A DNA stretch of 64,000 bases from a virus: the IMG/VR virus record IMGVR_UViG_3300034283_001774, positions 1-64,000 of that record. One strand, 5' to 3'. The notes beneath the pieces are model-generated. The model made no database searches and was not told where the DNA came from. It saw nothing but the letters and a program-made list of their open reading frames with translations. The translations under genes were made by a program, and so were the position numbers. The number at the start of each line of letters is the position of its first letter. The first letter of the stretch is position 1. Positions 19,349-28,300 of this stretch are shown here, in pieces.

Positions 19349-19378
19349 TATTTATAGGTGATTTTTTTGATATTTATA
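19349..19378 (+). promoter_or_regulatory. Two candidate late promoter motifs (TATTTATA)
   Basis: The 68-base gap before the second giant fibre holds TATTTATAGG at 19349-19358 and TATTTATAAT at 19371-19380, separated by a T7 run. A perfect 12-base palindrome GATAATATTATC lies just upstream. Two copies of the motif at one gene is unique in this window and could reflect high expression or alternative starts. Confidence 0.42.
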
Positions 19379-19397
19379 ATAAAGCTGGAAAGTACGA

Positions 19398-22300
19398 ATG
19401 GCAATTAGTAATCTATTATCAGGTAGGGTAAGGGTAGTATCCCCAAAAAACGTAACACAAGACAGGTATCAATTTATTGATTTATCTCAAGTTGAACCAA
19501 ATTTGGGTGTTCCAAATTTTAGTGCTTCACTTTCTGGTTCACCAGCTATTGTAGTTTCAGATGACCAAGGTAATAGAGGATTCGTAAGAAGTTTAGATTT
19601 AGATAGAGTAACGGGACAATTTACAGGTTCTTTTACTGGTAGTGCTGAATCATTAAGTGGTAGTTTTACGGGTTCTTATACTGGTTCATTCTCTGGTTCT
19701 TATTTTGGCGATGGTGCTGGTTTATTTAATTTACCTGACACAATACGTTTAGCTAGTGGTTCTGCAACTGCATCAATTTCTCCTAATTTTGGATTACAAA
19801 TAAATGTTGATACAACAATTGCAGAAAATTTATATGTATCAAAATCAATATATGCTGAACAATTAGTTGTTAGTATAATTTCATCATCTGTAATATATTC
19901 ATCTGGTTCAAATAAATTTGGTGATGAATTAAGTGATAAACAAGAATTTACAGGTTCGGTTGAAATTGGAAATTATTTAAGATTTAATGAAGCAACCGGT
20001 TCTTCAATATCTTCATCATTTACGGGCTCATTTTTTGGAGACGGTAGAGATTTAAGAAATGTACAATCTGCAATTGAATCTGCAATATTAGCAAGTGGCT
20101 CGGTGACAGCATCGGTTCTTGGTGATATTTTAATAATAAACGCACAAAGTGCATCATTTTTAGGTGGTGTGCAAATTACAGGTAGTTTACGTTTAACTAC
20201 TGGATCCGTTATAGTAGAATCTGGTTCTATATTTTCATTAACGGCCACTATAAATCAATTTACTGCATCTTCTGCAACAGGCTCATTTACTGGTTCATTC
20301 TCTGGAGATGGTAAAGGCCTATTTAATTTACCCGAAGCTACAAAATTAGCAAGCGGTTCGGTAACGGCATCCGTTTCTCCTGTATTTGGATTTAGGGTTG
20401 AATCGGAAGCAAATGGTTCTGAATTTACTGGTAGTATAAAATTAGCATCCGGTTCATTCTTTAGTGGTTCTGGTAGATTTCTATTTGATATTCCAGAATC
20501 CGCACTTTCTTTTGCACCTTTTAGAATTGCAAGTGGTAGTGTAACTGCATCTGTTTCACCTAATTTTGGATTTAGAGTAGAATCTGTAGATAGGGGTTCA
20601 CAATTTACCGGAAGTGTTGATATAAGTGGTTCGGTAAACGTCAATGGTGCCGTAACCGCATCTTTCTTTGTGGGCGATGGTAGTAAATTAACAAACGTAC
20701 CATCTCTTGTTGCACCTAGAATTGCAAGTGGTTCTGCAACCGCATCAATATCACCTGATAAGGGATTAGAAGTTAATACATCTGCTACAATAGCGGGTTA
20801 TTTAGTAGTAACTGGTTCGGTTTCGGCATCTCAATTTAGTGGTAGTGGTAGAGGGTTATTTGATATTCCTCGTTCTGCGTTATCTGAAGAAGTATTTCGT
20901 ATAGCAAGTGGTAGTGTAACCGCATCTGTTAGTCCTGATGAAGGATTTAGAGTAATATCACCGGATAGTGGTTCTCAATTTACCGGTTCTTTAATTGTAA
21001 GTGGTAATATATCACTAACTTCTGGTTCATCGTTTAGTGGTAGTGGTGAAAGATTATTTAACATCCCTAGAACAGCTTTAGCACCCGATGCATTGATTTC
21101 AAATTTAATTGCAAGTGGTAGTGTAACTGCATCTGTAACCGATGTGGATGGATTCGTTGTAAAATCAGTTGCAAGTGGTTCTACTTTTAGTGGTAGTGTT
21201 TTCTTATCATCTGGTTCATTCTTTAGTGGTAGTGGTGAGAAGTTATTTAATATTCCTCGTTCAGCTATTTCTAATTTAGATGTTAATTTAATTTTCTCTG
21301 GTTCTGCAACCGCATCTATTGACCCGGTAAAGGGATTTAATGTAAACGTTTATAGTAAGTTTAGTGGAAGTATGATTGTTTCATCTTCAAACTATGCAAT
21401 TCCAAGTCAATCGTTAAACACCGTATTTGATGTAACAAATAATGGATTTAGTGCATATGTGTTTAGTAACGCAATAAGTGCATCAAATCCAACATTAACA
21501 TTAGTAAGAGGTGTTACATATACCTTTAATATAAATGCAAGTGGGCATCCGTTTTGGATAAAATCTGGAAGTATTCAAACCGGAACGGATGGTGCATACA
21601 ACACTGGTGTTACGAATAATGGAACTGATAGTGGAACTATTATATTTAGTTTAGATGAATTAACACCTAGTAATTTATACTACACTTGTCAGTTTCATAG
21701 TGCAATGCAAGGGGCTATCAATGTTGTGAATGCAATTGAAATACCTGCCGAAATTACATTTATTGGAAAAACTAATATAACAGGAAGTTTAGGGGTAAGT
21801 GGTAGCGTATTTTTAGGAAGTGGTTCATTCTTCTCTGGTAGTGGTAGAGGATTATTTGATATTCCGCAATCGGCATTTACCGGTGATGCATATAGAATTG
21901 CAAGTGGTAGTGTAACTGCATCGGTTTCTCCTGATTATGGATTTAGAGTTGAATCTTTACAAAGAGGTAGTGATATAACCGGTAGTGTTAGAGTATCTGG
22001 TTCACTTACTGCGGAAAGAATATTTTCACCTGAATTTAGCGGTTCTTTTGAAGGTGATGGTAGTAGATTAAGAAATGTACCATCAATAGAAGGAACGAGA
22101 ATTGTATCTGGATCTGTAACTGCATCTGTTTCTCCTGTATATGGATTTAGATTAGAAGGGGCTAATAGAGCAGAATTTTCATCATCAATATTAGTAAGTG
22201 GAAGTGTAGAAATATCATCTGGCTCATCTTTTAGTGGTAGTGGAGAAAGATTATTTAATATACCGAGAACAGCACTTGCTCCTGATGCATTATTTAGTGA

Positions 22301-25300
22301 GAAAATTGTTAGTGGTAGTGTAACCGCTTCGGTGGCTCCAAATCAAGGATTCGTAGTAACTTCAATAGAAAGTGGTTCTACATTTTATGGAGAGGTAAGA
22401 GTAATAACTGGTTCGTCTTTTAGTGGTAGTGGTAAAAAATTATTTGATATACCTGTAGCGGCATTATCTGATTTAGATACTTCTAAAATCTTTAGTGGCT
22501 CAGCAACAGCATCTATTTCTCCTGATAAAGGGTTTTTAGTAAATACCGGTGTAACCGTTAGAGATTATTTAATTGTAACGGGTTCAACTGATATAAAATC
22601 TAATTTAGTTGTAACTGGTTCTTTAAAAGTAAATCAATCATCATTATTTAAATCAGGTGTTTCTGCATCGGTATTTAGTGGTAGTGGTGCTGGATTAACC
22701 GATATACCATTCTCAGCATTATCTCAAGAAATATTTAGAATTGCATCTGGTTCGGTAACCGCTTCGGCATTGCCTGATTTTGGATTTATTGTTGAATCTA
22801 CTTTGTTGGGTTCTCAATTTACCGGCTCAATTAATATAAGTGGTAGTGTATTTGCACATGGAAATATAGAACTACAAAGTGGTTCATCGTTTAGTGGTTC
22901 TGGTAGAAATTTATTTGATATACCTGAATCGGCTTTATCATTTGCTCCAAATAAAATAGCAAGTGGTAGTGTAACTGCATCAGTTTCACCTGTATTTGGT
23001 TTTAGAGTACAATCTGCGGATAGTGGTTCTGAATTTACCGGAAGCGTTGATATAACTGGAAGCCTTTTAGTAAGAGGTGATGTAACTTCAACAAGTGGTT
23101 CTTATTTTATTGGTGATGGTAGATTCCTTAATAATATTACATTAGCTAATTTAGCAATTGATTCAACAAAAATCTTTAGTGGTAGTGCAACGGCATCTAT
23201 TTCACCTAACAACGGATTTGAAGTAAATGTTCATTCTAGAATTGATGGTAGTTTTGTAGTATCATCTTCGGCAAGACCATTGCCTACCGAATTAATAGAT
23301 AACACAATATATGTAACAAACGATGGGAGTAGTGCATATGTTGTAAGTAATGGATTAATATCCGGTTCAAATCCAACATTAACATTGGTAAGAGGTGTAG
23401 AATATACATTTAATGTTAATGCAGTAGGACATCCTTTATGGATTAAATTTATAAATTCAACCGGTACATCTAATAATGTAAGTCAAAGTATTACGAATAA
23501 TGGTGATGATAGTGGGGATATTGTATTCACTCCGTATTCTGGTTCACCTAATATTCTATATTACAATTGCCAATTGCATTCATCAATGGTAGGGCAACTT
23601 AATATAGTTGATTTTTTAGAAATAGCACCTGAAATAACATTCATAGGAAATACACAAATTACAGGTAGTTTAAATACATCTGGACCTGTTTCATCTTCAA
23701 TGTTTAGTGGTAGTGGTAAAGGATTATTTGATATACCTCGTTCCGCATTATCGGAAGAAGTATTCCGTATTGCAACTGGTAGTATCACTGCATCGGTAAC
23801 TCCTGAATTTGGATTTTTAGTTCAATCGGTAAGTAGTGGTTCTACATTTAGTGGAAGCATCTTTATGGCGAGTGGTTCATTTATCAGTTCATCTGGTAGA
23901 TTGTTATTTGATATACCACGTTCTGCATTAACTGAAGATGCATTAATATCTGCAGAAATTAAATCTGGTTCAGTAACGGCTTCGGTAAGTCCAGTTGATG
24001 GTTTTAAAGTTAAAACACCATTTACATCTTCTTTAGTATTTGATAACGTATTTAATGTAATAAATAATGGAAGTGGTGAGTATGTATTTAGCGGAGCAGC
24101 AAGTGGTTCAAATCCCACAATTACATTGCATAGAAATTATGAATATATTTTTAATATAAATGCAAGTGGGCATCCATTTTGGATTAATGAAACATCTGGT
24201 ACTGGTGATACTAATTTTTATAATAGTTGGGTTACTAATAATGGTGAAGATGTTGGACAAATAACATTCTTGGTTTCTGGAAGTGCACCAAATACGTTAT
24301 ATTATAATTGCCAATTCCATTCATCAATGGCGGGTGTTATAAATATAGTAGATGGTAATCCAAATTTGATATTTGATACACAAATTGGGTCTAGGTTTAC
24401 TGGTTCGGTAGATATAAGTGGAAGTTTATATATTAATGAGATTGCAAGTGGTGGTTTATTTTTAAGTTCCGGTTCTTCATATTATGGAGAAGGTACTTAT
24501 CTACGAAATATCCCTCGTTCCGCATTAACCGAAGATGCATTAATATCTACCGAAATCAAATCCGGTTCAGTAACCGCATCAGTAAGTCCAGTTGATGGAT
24601 TTAGAGTAATAACTCCATTTACCGGTGGGCTAGTTGGTTCTCAATTCACTGGCTCGGTTGAAGTTAGTGGAAGTATCAGAGCAACTGAATTCTTATTTGG
24701 AGATGGTAGATTTATTACAAACGTAGTAGCGGCCGCAGCTCCATTGATAGCAAGTGGTTCTGCAACTGCATCGGTACAAAGTGGTAATGTATTTATAATA
24801 ACAACGGCGGCAACCGGTTCTCAAATTGGTTCTCAATTCACCGGTTCAATTGAAGTTAGTGGAAGCATCAGAGCAACGGATTTCTTGTTTGGGGACGGTA
24901 GATTTATTACCAATGTAGTAGCAACAGCTGCACCTTTAATAGCAAGTGGTTCTGCAACTGCATCGGTACAAAGTGGTAATAATTTTATTGTAAGAACCGC
25001 TGCAACTGGTTCTGACATTGGTTCTCAATTTACTGGTAGTGTTTCTATTAGTGGTTCATTGACCGCAGATGATTTAACTGCAAGAGGATTTGTATTTGGT
25101 GATGGTAGATTTTTAACAAATGTACAAGCAGCCGCAGCTCCATTGATAGCAAGTGGTTCGGCAACGGCATCGGTAGCTAGTGGTGATAAGTTTATAGTAA
25201 ATGCTAGTAGTGGTTCACAATTCACCGGTTCGGTATCAATTACCGGTTCATTAACTGCATCTTTATTTATTGGAGATGGTGGTGGATTATTTAACATCCC

Positions 25301-28300
25301 ACCTGATGCGATTGAAAACTTAGAGTTGGCTAAAATTAACTCTGGTTCTGGTGTAGCAATTATTGACCCAACTAAATTAGATGTAAACGTACCAATTACG
25401 GCAGCAAGATACGATGGTGATGGTAGTGGATTATTTAATATCCCTGCCGAAGCATTAGAAGATTTACAATTAGATAGAATTATATCTGGATCTGTTGAAG
25501 CTGTAATTTCTCCAAACAAAGGATTGGAAATAAATACATCCGTTAGAATATTCTCTGGTTCATTAGCAGTGAGTGGTGGAATATTTGTAACTGGTTCTGA
25601 TGTTGTACTTCAATCCGGTAGTAGATATGTTGGTGATGGTAGTGGATTAAGAAATATCAATATTGCTAATTTAGCATTTGAAACGGCTATATTAAAATCC
25701 GGATCTGTATTCGCTGAAATATCTCCTGATTTAGGATTCAGAGTAAGTACATCGGCATCAATAGATGGTGATTTGGATGTTGTATATGATATAACTGCAC
25801 ATAACATATCTGCAAGTGGTACAATATTTGCACCAACTATTAGTGGTTCGTTCTTGGGTACATATAATTTTCAAGGAGTAGGACCTACTGCAAGTGCTGA
25901 ATACGATATTTTACGATATGATGAAGATAGAGGATATTTTGTACCTCAACCTGAAACATCATTAACTGAAACTGTATCGTTTAGTAATGTAAGCGATTTG
26001 ACAATTGTACACAACTTAGGAATTTTATATCCTATGGTTCAAGTGTACGCAACTGGTTCGGAAGACCAAATTATACCTGGCACTGTTAAATCAATTGATG
26101 AAGATACAATCCAAATTAAATTTGCTGGATTAACTTCCGGACATGTTGTGATTGGTAGTGGTGGCTCATTGATTAATGGTACAATTCCTGGTGATAGAGT
26201 ATTTGGTGAAGTTCTTTCTGCATCATATGCACGTAGAGCTGAAGTTGCTGTATCCGTTCAAGGATTTGATTCAGCATCACTTGCATCATTATCGGCTTCA
26301 TTGGGAGATTCATCACAATATGTGAGAAACAATCAAACATCATCAATGGCAGTGTTTAGTGCTGTAAGTTCTTCTTACGCATTAACCGCATCTTTTGCAT
26401 TAAACGGTGGTGGTGGTGGAACTGAATTATTTATTTATCATACCAGTTCGTTGGTAAAATCTCAAACTGCAAAGATAAACTTTAGTGGTTCTGGGGTAGA
26501 TGTGATTTCATCTGGTTCTGATGGCGTATTAGTAACAATCAACGGTGGAGCGGCTCAAACTTCACTTACGGCATCTTATATATTATCAACCGGTGTAGAT
26601 GGGCCGTTAGGAATGGATAGTATTTCTTATTCTGTAAACGCATTAACTGCTTCATTTGCACTTAATTCTGCAAATACTGACACATCTTCATTCTTAAACA
26701 TCAATACAAATCAAACAATAAACGCATCACTTACAATTAGTGGAAGTTTAGGTGTTAGTGGTAGTATAATGCTTGGTGGAATCGTATCGGCATCATATGA
26801 TGAGGTTGTAACGTGGGACCCAATAACTAAAAAATTAGGATATAGAAACGTAGCAGCTGCGGTTGGTTCATCTGGAACAGGTGGTTCATCTGGTTCTTCT
26901 GGTTCATCCGGATTAACGGGAACATCTGGTACATCTGGAAGTTCCGGTTCATCTGGTAGTTCGGGAAGTAGTGGAAGTTCTGGTATAGATGGTTCATCTG
27001 GTTCATCTGGTAGTTCAGGAAGCAGTGGAAGTTCTGGAACAACAGGAACATCTGGAAGTTCTGGTTCATCTGGAAGTTCAGGCTCATCTGGTAGTTCTGG
27101 AAGTAGTGGAACATCTGGTTCATCTGGTTCTTCTGGAACATCGGGTAGTAGCGGCACGAGCGGCACATCTGGTACTTCCGGTTCAGATGGTAGTTCTGGT
27201 TCATCTGGAACATCCGGTTCATCTGGTTCATCGGGAACTTCGGGAAGCAGTGGCACATCTGGCACATCTGGTTCATCGGGTAGTTCAGGAACATCTGGTA
27301 GTAGTGGTACATCCGGTTCATCTGGAAGTGGTGGTTCATCTGGTAGCTCTGGTTCAACTGGTTCTGCAGGAACTTCTGGTACTTCTGGTACATCTGGTTC
27401 ATCTGGAAGTTCTGGTTCATCTGGAACATCCGGGTCATCGGGAACATCTGGTAGCTCTGGAACCTCTGGTACATCGGGTAGTAGTGGTACATCCGCATCA
27501 TCTGGTAGTGGCGGTACTGCCGGCACATCAGGAAGTTCTGGAACCTCTGGCACAAGCGGCACATCTGGAACTTCTGGTTCATCTGGTAGTGGAGGCACAT
27601 CGGGAAGTAGTGGTACATCGGCATCTTCTGGTACTGGTGGTACTGCGGGTTCATCTGGTACATCAGGAACCTCTGGCTCATCTGGTAGTGCTGGTTCAGC
27701 AGGAACATCGGGAAGCTCTGGAACATCCGGGTCATCTGGTTCCGATGGTAGTGGTGGTTCATCTGGTACAACTGGTACTTCTGGTAGTTCTGGTACAACT
27801 GGTTCAGCAGGTTCATCTGGTACATCGGGAAGCTCTGGTACATCCGGAGAAGATGGTTCATCAGGAACTTCTGGAAGTAGTGGTTCATCTGGTTCGGCAG
27901 GAACTTCTGGTACGAACGGCTCTGCAGGTACATCTGGTAGCTCTGGTTCAAGTGGAAGTTCAGGAAGTAGTGGTAGTGCCGGTTCATCTGGTTCATCTGG
28001 AAGCAGTGGCTCATCTGGTACAACTGGTTCTGATGGAACATCTGGAAGTAGTGGCTCATCTGGTACATCTGGTACTGATGGCACATCTGGAAGTAGTGGT
28101 TCAAGTGGAAGTAGTGGTTCATCTGGTACAACTGGCTCATCTGGTTCATCTGGAAGCAGTGGAAGTAGTGGAAGTTCAGGAGCAGATGGCACTTCAGGTA
28201 CATCTGGTTCAACTGGTACTGCAGGTTCATCGGGTAGTTCTGGTACCGATGGTTCATTTGGTACATCTGGAAGTTCTGGTTCATCCGGTACATCTGCAAC

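Larger units (their letters stand above)
19741..25760 (+). repeat. About 24 copies of the SGSVTASVSP fibre module
   Basis: A 60-70-residue unit recurs: FSGSG-GLF(D/N)IP, then IASGSVTASVSP, then GFRV, then FTGS. Each probably forms a short beta-rich trimer segment. The copies diverge enough to be old in most places, but near 24636-25211 they are nearly identical at DNA level, showing recent duplication. A single related copy occurs near 32880-33000 in the third giant fibre. Confidence 0.85.
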
